DNA of 64,000 nucleotides, taken from the NCBI GenBank assembly GCA_963377175.1, contig CAUJNA010003238.1:658645-722644 (forward strand), read 5' to 3'. The notes under the pieces were generated by a model. That model searched no databases. It had not been told where the DNA came from and saw only the letters and a program-made list of their open reading frames with translations. Made by a program: the position numbers and the translations under genes. Position 1 is the stretch's first letter, and each line of letters opens with the position of its first letter. Shown here one piece after another: positions 1-11,796 of the stretch. This DNA comes from Effrenium voratum. Taxonomy: Eukaryota > Sar > Dinophyceae > Suessiales > Symbiodiniaceae.

Positions 1-240
1 GTTGGACCCCCTTGTTGATGGTTCCAACTCTTAAAAAGGAATATACATATATATATATATAGATATATATATATGCATATGTGTATATATATATATATAT
101 TACATGTGTATATATATATATATGTATTACATGTATACATATATATATATATACATATACATGTATATATATATATGTGTATATATATATATATATATTA
201 TATATGTATATATGTTTTTCTATGTGTACATGTTCATAGC
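1..240. repeat. AT-rich TA/TATG microsatellite
   Basis: From about position 40 the sequence is almost pure alternating TA with interspersed GTATAT and CATATA steps. It has no coding character. It lies beyond the last visible exon of the minus-strand PPR gene, so it is either in a further intron or past the 3' end of that gene. Confidence 0.9.
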
Positions 241-509
241 CAATTGTGTTGAGAACGTTTCTTGGTTGCTGCATTGAAGAAAAACACACTCCCATCAGAA
301 CTCCCGCCAGAAGCGGCCTTCTGGATGGGTTGCAACAACACCCAGGACGGTCACAGTGGGGTGCAGACATCAGCCTCAAGAGCACAAAAGGAAGAACAAC
401 AAAATTCATACATTTGACGGGGGAGAAAAAGAAGAAGAAGAAGAAACAAAACGCTTCGGAGCGGAGTGTGTTAGGGTTTTGCGGGAACCAACTGAACTTC
501 GCCCCTCAC

Positions 510-546
510 CTCTTCCCGGACCATCTCCGCCAGAAGCTCCTCGAGG
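510..546 (-). CDS. PPR gene exon 14 (helix B), last one visible
   Basis: It reads LEELLAEMVREE and ends at a good GT donor (gag/gtgagg). The acceptor cgaag gives a phase that fits exon 13 only if that exon ends at its GA donor. Further exons would lie below position 500 or off the window. Confidence 0.65.
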
Positions 547-3117
547 CTTCGACCGGATTTGCACATGTTGTTGTTTAGGCGGCCCCAAAAAACATTGTGG
601 TTATCCTTTTTGTTTGCCTCTAAAACCAAAAAGAGGTTCCCCAAAACAAGTTGCAAACCCACATGACAGACGCCGTTTGTCGGAGTTCTAGGCTAGAAGA
701 GTTTCCAGAAATCTTGGTGCTTCGCTTTGTACATCTTTGCCTTGGACCACTCTCTCCTCCGCATCTTCTGGCGGAAGTGCAGCCAGGGCGGAGTTGTAGA
801 CCACAGCGTTGGGCCGCACATGCCTCCGGAGGGGCATGTACAAAACAAGACTGGGGTCGTCAAATTTCCAGCTCACGCCGCTCACTTCACAAAGAACAAT
901 AAAGTTTCAAGAAAAAACTTTGATGCTGGCTGTCTGAACATGCGAGACGGTTTCTTCCGCTTCCACAAGCCGAAGGGGCGTGGATAAAACCAAACAGCCC
1001 CCGCTGACTAGTCTGCCCGAAGAACATCGGCACATTGCATATTGCAAACTCTGACATTTGGTCTGAGTTGAACAAACCTGATGGGGAAACCTTTCAGGGA
1101 AACCAAACAGGGCTCCAACCATATCTCCACCCAGATGAGCCCACTTCACTCCATTTCGCCAATGGGCTTGCAGGGTTTTAGGATCAAATTTCTGGTCGGA
1201 ACCAAGATACGGCAACGTGGATTCCCCGAACTCCTGCAAGGGGTCACACCACAAAACAAGAAAATACACCCAAGTGGATGTGTGCATTTGTTGATTGCAC
1301 CCTTTTCGGAGGTGGATTTAAAAGGGAACCTTCAACGGAAACCGCTCATTTGGGGTGGGAGGGGTGGCCTCGTGTGCATCTCCCGAAGCCAGGCCAGGGC
1401 GGCCGCCGGCTGCGCGGCCTGAAAACCGTGAACCGCTACCGGTGCCGAAATTGGGGGGCGGCACCTTCAGAGAAAAAAAACAAAGTTCCGTGGTGTGCCT
1501 CAAAAAAGGGGGAGGGGACTTGGTGTACCTTCAGGAGGGGTACCTTGAGGGGCAAAAGCGAAGAGTGCACCTAAAAGGGGAGGAGTGTACCTTGAAGGGT
1601 AAGACTGGGTACCTTAAGGAGAAAAAGGTGAGGGGCTGTCCTGATCCATGTCTCAACAAGACATCGCGGAACCGGGAGTCGTTCCCGTTCCCTTTTCAGG
1701 CTAAAATGAACCCCTGTACAGGGCCCGCTTTCCAATCCTGGATGGAGGTTGTGTTAAGATGGTACTCTTCCCAAACCCTTTCCTCCACTTCCATGCCGGG
1801 TGGAACGAGTGTACATGGGCATGTTGAGTTTGAGGCCCCGTGAAACTGAAACGGGGTGTAGCTGCCCGCACTGGCTCCAGACTACAAAATGCGGGGCGAA
1901 ATAGCTACGAATGGTTTACCGGTTACCCCCAGCATCTTGACGAACTGCTGTCGGTTTAAAGGGCCCCACCACCCCATTTGAAGTATTTGGGCCCTTCTAC
2001 TAAGCTACATATTGGCATTAGCCAAGGGGTATGGTGTCCCAGTAAACTGGATGGAACTTTAAGGATACATGTGCATGACCAGTTCGAATCTCCTGGGGGA
2101 ACCATGACCATGACGCACAAATTCTGGGCGCATGATGCTGCCCAGCTTTTGAGCGGCTTTCAGCTTCTCCGTTTGGCCAACCAGAAAGTAACAGACTTGC
2201 AAATGGCAAGAACAATAAGAAAACCTGCAATGCCGGCTGCAGCTTCTCTAACTTCCCCTTTAAGAGCTTGATGACCACCCCCAGGCCCCCACCCCCCCCC
2301 CCTCCCCAATTTTGTGGTGATGCAAAGAAAATGGGCCTTCTGTCTTAGGTGTCCCTTTAAAACAACCCAAGGGTGCAAAGAAGGCACCCTGGCTGCACAA
2401 TCCCCATGGCCGCACCTTGGCTGATGCTCCGATCAAGGAGCTGTAGGTGAACACATCCGGCCTCACCAACCGGTGCCGGGTCCCGCCTAGTGATGATGCC
2501 TGGGGAAGCAACAAACACTCGCGTGAGCGCCCGAAACCTTTTGACATTTCGTTCTAACCTGGTTGTGAAGGCTTGCTCTCAATGGAACCAGGTATATACT
2601 GGAACCGCCGACTTGTGTTTTTTTGCCATTTGGGGCCACTTGGGGCACTGCGCATGTGTTCACCTCCAGAAGTTGCCCCCGGATATTGAACCAGCATCCT
2701 TCGAGCCATTAAGAACAAAGCAACATGTGGCATCCGATTCGCAAAAGCAAACACACCCTGAAGAATGAAAGGGAAGGCCTGCCAGGACTCCGCAAATGCA
2801 AATGTGCTCTTGAGCAGTGTCTCTGTTTACATGGCCCAGGCTGAACGGTTGGAAAGCCCTTCCAAATGGATGGGGGGTTCACATCCTGTAAATGATGTCC
2901 ACCACAGTCCTGGCTAGGGAAGAACTTCTCTCATTTCGAAAAGACTATCGGCAAGCAAGCGGCACGAATGAGAGCACAAAGACAGAGCGCCCTGGTTGTT
3001 CTTAAACGTATGGGCAGGTGTTTCCCTCTTCGACCACCTAAGAGCAGATGCCAATATATACATATATATATATATATATATGGCTGACATGCCAAGCAAA
3101 CTATACTGGGCGAATAT

Positions 3118-3151
<34 letters not shown>

Positions 3152-6100
3152 CAAGAAATGGACCTCCGAGAGATTTGTTTTCAGTGGGTTCGTCTTAACC
3201 CGAGCAAGGTCATGGCTGACCCCGGCCTCAGCTGAAACTCCTGGATCTCCTGCAGCAGCCGGTGCGCCTCGTCCAAGTCTCCTGTCAATTTCAGAGTAGC
3301 ATGAAACCTGACAGATTGGGGGGGTGTCCTAGAAAACGACATTGTTCCTCTAGAAGAGACCCTGAGGTGGGTGGCAGTCTCCCAGTTCCTTCCGAAGACA
3401 TACCCGAAAAGCACTGGGCTGGATGAGTAGTGTCAAGCCAGTGGCCCCTTTGAATGCTCTGTGAAAGCGGGCGCAAAAGGAAACCTATCGGCTTTTAAAA
3501 GCAAAACGCGCAAGCCGATGTTTGCTTGGCCAGCCAGAATCACAAGTCCAAAGCATCAGGTGATCTGAGATGCTCTCTGAGCCTTATCTCAATAGAGGTG
3601 AGGGTTCCAGGTGGCCTGCATGGCTCCATCCCTCACTGCCTTTCACCTCGATCTTTCGGAGATTGAACCTGTTCGGGGCTATGGCCCATAAGAACTAAAA
3701 AACGACGAGCAAGAACAATGAGCGGTACTGTGAAACCTTATCCTCAGCAATGTCCCTGAGTCTTACTCGCATCAGGGTGGTCTTCTGTTGCCGCCTTCGG
3801 GGACCAGTTTGGCATGCTTAGAGGATACCGCACTCTTGAGGAAGCCCCTAGGTGTGAAAACCCGGCCACCCCGCCCACCCCAACTTCTCCCCCCCCCTCC
3901 CCCCCAAACCCCATCCCCTACTTTGGAGCCGCGCCTTCTTGCGCTAGGGCGCTCATCGCGGCATTGAAGGACACCAGGTCAGGCTGGGACTCCCTCGAAT
4001 CGGCTCGACCAGAATCCGTGGCCGAGAGGTGGTGAAGCTACCCAAAGGCTGTGATTTTTACGGTTTCGGAGGAGAAGCAAAAGGAACCCCCACCCATTTT
4101 GGAGGTCCCCGAAAGAAAGCACGCCTGGAGAAAAATGGTGAAGGTGAACTGGTGAGGACAAAGGGAAGTTTGGTAAAGTTTGCCGTCTGGGCTTGATATC
4201 ATCTTCTCGGGGAAAATTGGCTGGCGGATGAAAACTGTGGACAATCAAAAAGCCCAAAGGAGAAAGTGACGGGTATGGAGGGGATGGCAGAATCCCCTTG
4301 GAATGAGTTCCTTGAGGAAGGGGTACCCAAGAGGTAAGATTCTCAGTTTGATTTGGCCCAAATGTCATGTGTTGAAAGAGAAACAAGGGAAATGCGGGGG
4401 AGTTGTGTCTCTCCCCAGTGCGGTCTCACAAAGTGGCCTCCCTGCTTTCACAAGCAGGGGCTCCTCTATGACTGCTCAGCATCATTACCCATGGGTGTCA
4501 CTGACCTGGTCTCCGTTTGCCTTATGACAAGTGGTGGAGTAAAATGGTACTCTTCAAAGGGGGCCACGCCTTCCGTCTCGGCCGAACCCCCGAGCTGCCG
4601 CACGCGAACATCTCGTCCAGAAACTCCAGCGCTCGCCTCAAAACTCCCCGGAACTCGAGAGCTGGTGGAATGCGAAGGAAGGACCCTTCGGATAACTTGG
4701 CGAAGAACCGCGCCCGAAGCGCAGTGAAAAGTACTAACATCGGATAGATTGAACTTCGGAACGCACAAGACGCAAGGAGCGACCTTCTTGCAAGATGCCG
4801 CTCTCTGACATCCTGGATTGAAAAGAAGACCTGGACCCTTGGAGCTTCAGGATACAGCCTGCCCACATTCTTGGTGTCAAAAGCACGGAAACCTACAAAC
4901 TCCTTTGCGGATCGGCTGGTTCCGATGGAAGACAAGGTCAAGTCCTGTCTTGGAGATAGTAATCCACCACCTTCTCATCCTTTGGATAAGCCTCCCTCTC
5001 TTAAACCAGTTTTGATCTATTCTGTGGTGAGTTCTTCGGCTTTGCCCCGATTCACTAACCTTCCGGCACCAGGTTTGAGATGCAAATCCCATCTCCACAA
5101 AGCTTCAGAAAGCCTAGCAATTTAATAATTAAATCTGCGTATCGTCTGCATGTGAGCCAAAGTTAAAAACTATGTTCGGGGCCCAGAAAAAGCGGGACAT
5201 GTTTGTCACAGGTTTAGCAGTTTTTGGCAATTATTTTGCCGGACCAAAAGCTCCTTTCTTTTTCACCGCCCGCCTCGAAGATCTGGCCTTGGGCTGATGG
5301 CCACATGAAATCCCACCATCAGACCACCCCCGCAACCACCAGCAGCCCGGGTTTGGTGATTTTGTGGCAGAAAAGCAAACCTGTGGCTGAATGTGTTCCG
5401 GTAGGTTGACTGCAAGCAATGAAGAAGCTCATGTTGGGTCGCCGAATGCTTCAAGAATCCAACGAACAATGAATTCCCGGTAGAAGGGAATCCTGTACAA
5501 GAGCCACCTTCTTCACAAGGGAATCCTCTTCTTTCTTTCTGGATTCTGGGTCGATCAAGCGCCTGGGGGAATCCTCTAAACCAACTGGTACAAGTGATAT
5601 ATGTTTTTTACCTGGCCGAAAGTATCATTTGAGAGGACCTAGACAAGGGGCATGCTCACGAACTTGTGACCAATCCCTTCTACCAGTCAAGGTTGCTTCT
5701 GGGAGCGAAATTTCACGGTGGGCTGAAATGCCCAATTCCCCTTTTGGGATGGGTGGTGAAGCGATATACCACCCATTTTGGGGGTTCTGATTCCTATTTT
5801 CAGATTTTTGTTTCTAGAACAGATAGAAGCGTGATTCCACTTCCCATCAACAAATACCCCGCTTCTATCACGTTGGCCAAGACCAGGAGCGGCCACATTC
5901 GCTTCAGAAATGATACATGTCAAGAGTCAAACCTTGACAACACTTGAGCGAGGCTGGAACGAAACCAAGCAACGGGCAATTGACGGGGACAGGGGGAATC
6001 GAGCCACAAACATGCCAGTGCCTCCTATCCCCTTGTTAGGACAACTCTAGTGCGCTTGTGAATTTGCTGGGTCCAAGAACGGGCCCAAAACGGAGTTCAA

Positions 6101-9100
6101 AGTCATTTTTCGAGCGACACTCACATGGAAACCCCCTATTCAACCAACGAGAAAAACCGAAGGAACCGGACGTCTGGAACCGGCATCGAGCCTTGGCGCA
6201 GGCACTGATGACGCTGTTGTAGCTGATGCCGTCGGGCTGCAAGCGCCTGAGAAGCATGCAGCCCTAAGCCCTGAGTCCCCCATGGACAAAGGCTAAGCCT
6301 TGGGGGTCGTGAGTGGAAGGGAAACTAAAAGGTGAGAAGGTCGATTCGCTTTGGGCAAGCGAGTTGAAGTAAATGCTCAAAACACCATCGCGTGGCCCTA
6401 TATCAACATCAGATTCTACCCATCCGCTACACATTCCCCAGTTTTTTTGTTTGATCTGTGGCTCCAGGTATCATGGCAAGATCAGCCATCCCTGGGCGCC
6501 AAAAAGCGCCGAGAAGAACCTAAAACGAGCAGATCCAGGACACTTGGCGGCAAAATATGGCAACCCGTTTGGGGACCCCCCGAACACGGCGCTCCTTTGG
6601 TTTCTCTTCAAGCCAACCTGAAATGGGGGGCACCCTCACAACACCAGCCTTGAGTTGGAGTCTTACAGAACCGAACGGCCAACCGATCGAAATCGGTTGC
6701 CCGGAGAGCATCCTCCCAGTCAAGAGGTCCCGATTCATCTGGGGAACCGTCGCCGATGGGAACTTCAACTTAGGAAAGGAGCCGAAATCCGAAACGTCTC
6801 AAAATATTCGGCCGAAAGATCGGGCGCGTCTTGTTGGCTTCATAGGAAAACGCGCAAAAGCAAACCCGCCACTTTGGAGGCGCCATCAAAAGAGACACAC
6901 CTGCCTGCCACCCCCCCCCCCAGAAAGGTTGTCGAGAAGGAAACACGGATAAGCATCGGCTCCTTTTTGGAGGTCCTAGGCAAAAGTAGCTCGCACACCA
7001 ATGCCCAGAGTTCTTCAGCAAGGGAACAAGCGTTCCGCAAACTTCTCGCATATGGGGCATGCAAGCAGGAGTTCGCCCTACAAAAGGACGAGGGGCGATT
7101 GCTCTGAGTTGCGTGGACACGATGGAGCTCGGATATGGCTGACTCACTATTGGCTAACCCAAAACCCCAGCGGCCGCGGGAAGAACGAAATGGCACTCTA
7201 GCTGGTTTTTACCAGGAAACCTCTCAAAGGAAAAGAGGAAAAGCAACGCCATGGGTGCCTGAGGAACCCCCAGAAAGTCAGCGCGAGCCCCGGAGCTCAC
7301 GTCGACAACCTCCAGCTTGACCCATGGTCAAGCCTCCGATTTCACGGGCCATAGGCATGGTTCTATCAACAGGACCTCTAATCTTTGTCTAAACTCTCTG
7401 TCCAGTTAACGACCATCCCTGCCCCGGGTAAAGAAATTGAAACCACCCTCAACTGACCGAGGCATCATGCAGCTTTGCAGCATCGTATTCTTTTGACCTC
7501 TGACCGTAGCATGTGTTGCCGCTTTCTTACGGAGAAACCTTCCAAACGGGTCTCATTTTCCTGTTGGTTCCCTTTAAATATTGAATACCAACACCCAAAA
7601 CGGGGGCCGAAAACGGCCGGCCGGGCGCCGAGGCCTGGCCCGCATGGCCCTCAGCATGTTCTCGGCCTCCTTCATGTCGCCTCGCCTGAGACGTGGCACG
7701 CATCACAGCCGAGGGAGGGAGGGAGGGAGGGAGAGGGGAGGGGAGGGGAGGGGAGGGGAAGGGAGGGAGGGAGGGAGGGAGCTAATGAGCCCTCCTGGAA
7801 TTCGGACACCGACCATGTGGGAGGGTGCTCCAACCATTGCAACTCATAGCCATGTGGTGTTTTGACCAAGCCAGTCACTACCCTTGCTGAGAGCCGTCAC
7901 CAGTGTTGTGGTGCAAGAAGGAAAAAGCCGGTACATGAAACAAATGGTTTTTTGATTCTCAGAGCGCGTAGCCAAGGCCATTAATGGCGTCCGCGAAGGT
8001 CTCAGGGTCCAAAGAAGGTCCTCTCTTCTGATGGCTCCAAATCAGGTTTCTCTCTGGGACATCCCAAAACTGTGTATATCATGAGCGATTTGATGGTGCA
8101 GGGCATCCCTTTGCAACAAATCGTCTCTCGTCCAAGCGTCGCGAGTCGCGCATCGCACGACTCCGAGCCTGGCGCAGGCGTTGAGGAGTGAGTTGAAGGT
8201 CCTGCATCGCTGGATGAGTCCACCAGCAAATTCGCCTCTGGAATGAGACTCCACTGAAATGATGAAGGCCATGGGCCCTGCCAATTTACCCTCCACGTGC
8301 CGGGAGCTTCTGCACTCATGTTGGAAAGCGGGTAGGGGGCTCAGTGCCCTAAGCTCAATCAAAGTACCTTAAGCTCGGATCACCATGCCAGCGGCGTGCC
8401 AGAGCCAGCTAGGAAGAGACTTGCAGATGGTGCTGCAAAGGGGAAACCTTCAAAGGCAGCGAAGACTGCTGGAGCAAAGGCTGGAACAAATTGACATTGA
8501 AGCAAACAGGGGAATGTGATGGAAGATATCCAGGACAACTTCAGGGCCTCTGTCACATGGTTATGACTTGTCTAAACAATTTTTAAGGCGGCCCTTTATT
8601 TTGTGGACATCAAAATTCGGCGGGGCTTCATTTCCGCCAAACACTTTTGAAGGGCTCCAACCTTTAAAATTCATGGCCACATGCACTCACCTGCTTTGCC
8701 AACATTCAGGCGTTCGTGTCCACTTGCGATGGTCGTTCATGTGCGCCCCTGGTCTGAAGATCCTTTGATGTCTGCATCTGGTAGTGTGTTGGTGTGTTGT
8801 TGAGCGTTTGGCGTTGATGCCCGCCTCAGTCGCATTATATCTCGGTATCTGTTGCAACTGACCGTTCAATCAAAGAACACTCTTCAGTCTTTCTGAGTGT
8901 TCGACAGACAGGCGGAATCGTCGCTACTTTTGAGGGTACCAACCATTCCCTAGTCCCCGAAACCTCATTGACGCTTGGTTCTACCAAAACCGTGTCTGCA
9001 AGGATTATGTAGGCCTTACCAAACAAATGAAGCCAAATACTTGAACCTCCCACGGACATTCGGAGCCTTTTGGGTGAGGCTCTACGTCGCCAGTGTTGGT

Positions 9101-11796
9101 AAATTCTAAACATTCGTCGGCTCTTAGATGGTGCAAGCTGAAGAAATTCGGAAGGAAAATCGTACGCAGGTTCATCGATTCAGGGCAATGAAAACCCACC
9201 AACCTTCCAAACCTCCATGCGCAAGCGGAAAACCCCACTTTCCCTCACTCCATGAACGGAGTGGGCTTCCTTTAAACCAACCAAAAAGGCCCCCCCTCCC
9301 AAAAAAAAACGCGGAGACCTTGGGATCCGGCATTTTGGCAAACTTGGGCCCGGGCAGCTCGGTGGGCGCCAGTCGTTGCGTCATGTCGTTGAGTAGCTGA
9401 AAGGCCTCCAAGAAAGTCCGAGCGCCGCCGCCAAAAACAAAACTTTGATGTGTGGTTCCAATGGTTAAGGTTGACTTTGGGGTTGAGCTACCACCATGAA
9501 AACCAAGGGGTTGTTCATATAATCACTTATATTTACCTAGAATGCATCATACGAATTGTGTTAACCATTCTTTCAATGGGCGTTGAACCCTAGGGAAAGG
9601 TTTGTGGCTGCTTTGATTTTTACGGGGACCGGGTCCCCAAAATGTCGAATCTCAAAAACAAACAAAAAACGAGGCACCAGCAAGGGTATAAACCCCGTAA
9701 GCTGGGTACCGAGAGGGGGCTCAGGTCTTACTCTTAGCCAAAGCCTGACGAGTCAAACGACGAACCCTGGTACCATGTGGGCTCGGTTTTTACTTTGCCT
9801 CGGTACGCTTTGGGAGGGTGGTTGAAAGGGAAACCAAAGGAAAACCCATCATATCTTCGGGGTGGGGGGAGGTTCCACATCTTTGAGAGACACCCATATT
9901 GCTTTAAAGGGACACCAAAGGAAAACCGAAACAATTCTGGGGGCGAACACATCCCCAAAGCCAGAGGCTGCTGTTCGCACTCCAGCGTGTGGAGGGGTCA
10001 TGCCCTAGGGGCCCATCATTGCGGGGGCCCGTGCATCCTTCAACGAGCTCCATCACTGACACGCAGCCGCCGGAGGCCGAGCAAAAGCAAGGGGAGATCG
10101 TCAGGATCGCTCTTCATTCCCACGGAAAAGGCGTCGAGATTCAATTCAAGCTTGTTCTGTTGCTTTTTCAGGCATTGGTTTATTAAAATGCTGCAGTTTA
10201 CAGCATTGTCTCATGTCAAGTGTACACGTTTTACACCAACGCAACAATCCTGGAATCATCGGACCGCAGACAGAGGGCGAAATAATTTCCTGGGAAAGAG
10301 TAACCTGCATGACAACCCATGCGGATGTCCTATGTGCACAAAGGGTTGCTCCATTTCTTGTTGGGACCGCGAAATCCCTATGATGAGTCATGTGCTCTTT
10401 TAAAATGTCAGGCAACAAGCAAGCATTCCTCTCGGGCATCTCTTCTTCCTCAGGATGTGAACTGGCTTACGCAAACAGACCCCGTATCAGTGTCTCACTC
10501 TCTAGCCATGGCAATTGACAACAGCCAACATGGATGGATTTCCCCGTGTGCCTTGTGTGTGCTTTGTTTGTGTTTTGTTTGTGTTGGAAACACATGTGTT
10601 TGCTCTCAGGAGAGCCTCGAATCCATTAAGAAAACAACTTGGCTCGTTCACGTCGACGACTTGATGGCCTGCTCCAGGTCATCTGCCCTCGCGCACGCGT
10701 GGATGGCCGAATTGTAGCATGCCACATCGGGCCTGGGCATTCCGCTCGCTTGACCCGAGACAGGCCAAGAGCTGGATGGAGATGCAGGCAGCTGTAGCTT
10801 TGACTTGAGATATGGCCAGGTCAACCTGTGGATCTGTGCTAACTGCACCCTTGTTCAACGTGCCAAAGATTTGGAGCGTTGCATGCACACGTGAAACCAG
10901 GGGCTGTGCTGCTTTGTTGACTGTACAGGGAAGCATCTAAGTGAAGAAAACCACCAATAAACCACTGTGTCTATACAGGTGCACACATCCACGCATGCAT
11001 CAGCACGCATGCATGCAAGCACACACGCACCAACAAACTACAGCAAACAAACAAACAAACAAACAAACAAACAAACAAACAAACAAACAGACAAACCTGC
11101 TCATTGCGCATCACCAACACTGAAATTTCTCCACACACGCACAGGTTGCTCCTGTGCATCCATGGCCGCAGAAGAAACCCAAAGGAAACGGGGGTTGCCT
11201 TCTTGGGTACAAGTGGCAACTCAAAAACTCAACTCCCATGCGCCGCGCGTTCAGCAAAATCTGAACCTTTCTTGAGCCCCGCACTTTCCCAACAGACTGC
11301 CACATCTGGGCCGCGGGCTCGACCACCTCCCGCATTTTGTGCAGAAGCGCTACGGCGCGGCCTCCCAACGGACAACTTGCCGCTGGCTATGCTGTAGGGT
11401 TCACCCTCAAAGGTGGCTGATGGACATAAATCACCCAAGTTCATGATGCACACCAGAGGGTCGCGAGTCCCCAACTGTTGGACACTTGTTTACCCCTTGA
11501 TTGAAGAATGCCTGCAGCTAGCAATAAGAACAACCACCAAGAGTTCGTTCATGTGCAATCGCTCGGTCAGGATTGCTGGCTCAACTCCTGCCTGAAAGCA
11601 AAGCAGTGGTTCACAAGTCGTGCCGCAGTCCGTTGTAAGAACGTCAAGAGTTTGCTTCCCTCCCATGACATGCACCAGGCTCCTAAGAGATTTGGTGTTC
11701 CAAAAGGAACTGGTCCCTGCCGTGTTTGCTTCCAGAAGCAGCCCGCCTGAGTCGCCGAGCTGGGCCCAGCGGTGGATCACCGACCCGAAAACGAAC
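510..11796 (-). CDS. Pentatricopeptide-repeat (PPR) protein gene, at least 14 micro-exons, partial
   Basis: The minus strand codes at least seven PPR motifs, the helical-hairpin repeat of organelle RNA-binding proteins. About 730 coding nt are spread over 11.3 kb, so about 94 percent is intron. Exons in transcript order lie at 11747-11796, 11319-11361, 10669-10732, 9350-9405, 8169-8201, 7635-7685, 6192-6246, 4588-4653, 3935-3989, 3227-3281, 2416-2461, 1369-1418, 755-823 and 510-546. Odd exons carry helix A (for example PDGISYNSVISACAK); even exons carry helix B (for example DLDEAHRLLQEI). Reading phases match across most junctions without adjustment, and most donors are GC. Neither terminus is identified: no start codon or stop is placed, and the last exon ends at a good GT donor, so more exons lie off the window. 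The RNA target and organelle cannot be told. Family assignment is firm; exact ends of exons 2, 4, 13 and 14 are less so. Confidence 0.8.
755..823 (-). CDS. PPR gene exon 13 (helix A)
   Basis: After acceptor tccggag it reads HVRPNAVVYNSALAALPPED. The first base completes the Arg codon split with the previous exon. The 3' end is unsettled: the only donor-like step is GA (gagga/ga), a form reported for dinoflagellates. Confidence 0.75.
1369..1418 (-). CDS. PPR gene exon 12 (helix B)
   Basis: It reads AAQPAAALAWLREMHT after a strong acceptor (cggttttcag) and ends with AG at a GC donor (cgag/gc). Phase 0 in and phase 2 out both match the neighbours. It was predicted from the gap in the helix A/B alternation and then found, which supports the model. 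Confidence 0.8.
2416..2461 (-). CDS. PPR gene exon 11 (helix A)
   Basis: It reads PDVFTYSSLIGASAK between acceptor tggtgag and a GT donor (ccaag/gt), ending in phase 0. Confidence 0.85.
3122..3152 (+). repeat. poly-A tract, about 30 nt
   Basis: An uninterrupted A run inside an intron of the PPR gene, just after a TATATA microsatellite at 3056-3081. No retroposed coding sequence is visible beside it. Confidence 0.9.
3227..3281 (-). CDS. PPR gene exon 10 (helix B)
   Basis: It reads DLDEAHRLLQEIQEFQL after acceptor attgacag and ends with AG at a GC donor (gag/gc). The Arg codon is split in phase 2 with the following exon, which starts G-CCG-GAT (Arg-Pro-Asp). Confidence 0.85.
3935..3989 (-). 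CDS. PPR gene exon 9 (helix A)
   Basis: It reads SQPDLVSFNAAMSALAQE and ends with one base (phase 1) at a GC donor (gaag/gc). The next exon supplies the other two bases of a Gly codon, so AQEGDLDEA is continuous across the junction. A shorter form starting at an AG six bases later is possible. Confidence 0.85.
4588..4653 (-). CDS. PPR gene exon 8 (helix B)
   Basis: It reads FRGVLRRALEFLDEMFACGS after acceptor ctctcgag and ends at a GT donor, 22 whole codons, phase 0 at both ends. This is one of the few GT introns of the gene. Confidence 0.75.
6192..6246 (-). CDS. PPR gene exon 7 (helix A)
   Basis: It reads RLQPDGISYNSVISACAK between acceptor cttctcag and a GC donor (ccaag/gc), ending in phase 0. 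It is a textbook PPR helix A. Confidence 0.85.
7635..7685 (-). CDS. PPR gene exon 6 (helix B)
   Basis: It reads RGDMKEAENMLRAMRA between acceptor gtctcag and a GC donor (ccag/gc). The phase 2 Arg codon is completed by the next exon and gives the usual six-residue spacing between Met and the next Pro-Asp. Confidence 0.85.
8169..8201 (-). CDS. PPR gene exon 5 (helix A, 33 nt)
   Basis: The shortest exon of the gene. It reads TFNSLLNACA between acceptor gatgcag and a GC donor (ccag/gc). It ends with AG, and the next exon begins with G, giving an Arg codon split in phase 2. Confidence 0.75.
9350..9405 (-). CDS. PPR gene exon 4 (helix B)
   Basis: After acceptor ctttcttggag it reads AFQLLNDMTQRLAPTELP. 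The helix B pattern is clear. Two GC donors a few bases apart both end in phase 2 and fit the next exon, so the 3' end is uncertain by six bases. Confidence 0.75.
9823..9945 (+). repeat. Two tandem copies of a dispersed short motif (GGGAAACCAAAGGAAAACC)
   Basis: Within a PPR-gene intron, the phrase AAAGGGAAACCAAAGGAAAACC occurs at 9824-9845, and a variant occurs at 9904-9927. Close variants recur in both orientations across the window, for example near 7565, 9265, 28650, 29010, 29150, 33150, 34240, 38910 and 39310, always in non-coding sequence. It looks like a family of short interspersed elements; whether these are introner-type elements cannot be settled here. Confidence 0.6.
10669..10732 (-). 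CDS. PPR gene exon 3 (helix A)
   Basis: It reads PDVACYNSAIHACARADDLEQ, a classic PPR start (P-D-x-x-x-Y-N-x-x-I). The GC donor follows CAG in phase 0 and joins exactly to AFQLLNDM of the next exon, so the hairpin DLEQ-AFQLL is restored. The acceptor used is cccag; an alternative acceptor 16 bases upstream (to 10748) would add a few residues. Confidence 0.8.
11047..11094 (+). repeat. (AAAC)n microsatellite
   Basis: About twelve copies of CAAA/AAAC in non-coding sequence inside the PPR gene. Confidence 0.9.
11319..11361 (-). CDS. PPR gene exon 2 (helix B)
   Basis: It reads RAVALLHKMREVVE after acceptor ttgggag. The A-x-x-L-L-x-x-M pattern is that of PPR helix B. The donor chosen is GC in phase 2, which fits the following exon; a GT donor six codon positions earlier is also possible, so the 3' end is uncertain. 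Confidence 0.65.
11747..11796 (-). CDS. PPR gene exon 1 (helix A)
   Basis: A 50-nt exon bounded by acceptor gcgcgag and a GC donor (tcag/gc). It reads FVFGSVIHRWAQLGDS and ends in phase 1. The next exon starts with two bases that complete a Gly codon and continue with RAVALLHKMRE, giving a continuous PPR hairpin. It is the most upstream exon whose junction is confirmed by both phase and family pattern. Confidence 0.7.

Noticed and set aside
246..690. Plus-strand open frames of about 110 codons
   Set aside because: They overlap the minus-strand PPR exon at 510-546 and show only low-complexity Lys/Glu sequence.
2070..2110. Possible tRNA B-box (AGTTCGAATCTCC)
   Set aside because: No A-box or cloverleaf can be built around it; the same holds for GGTTCAAATTC at 61776.
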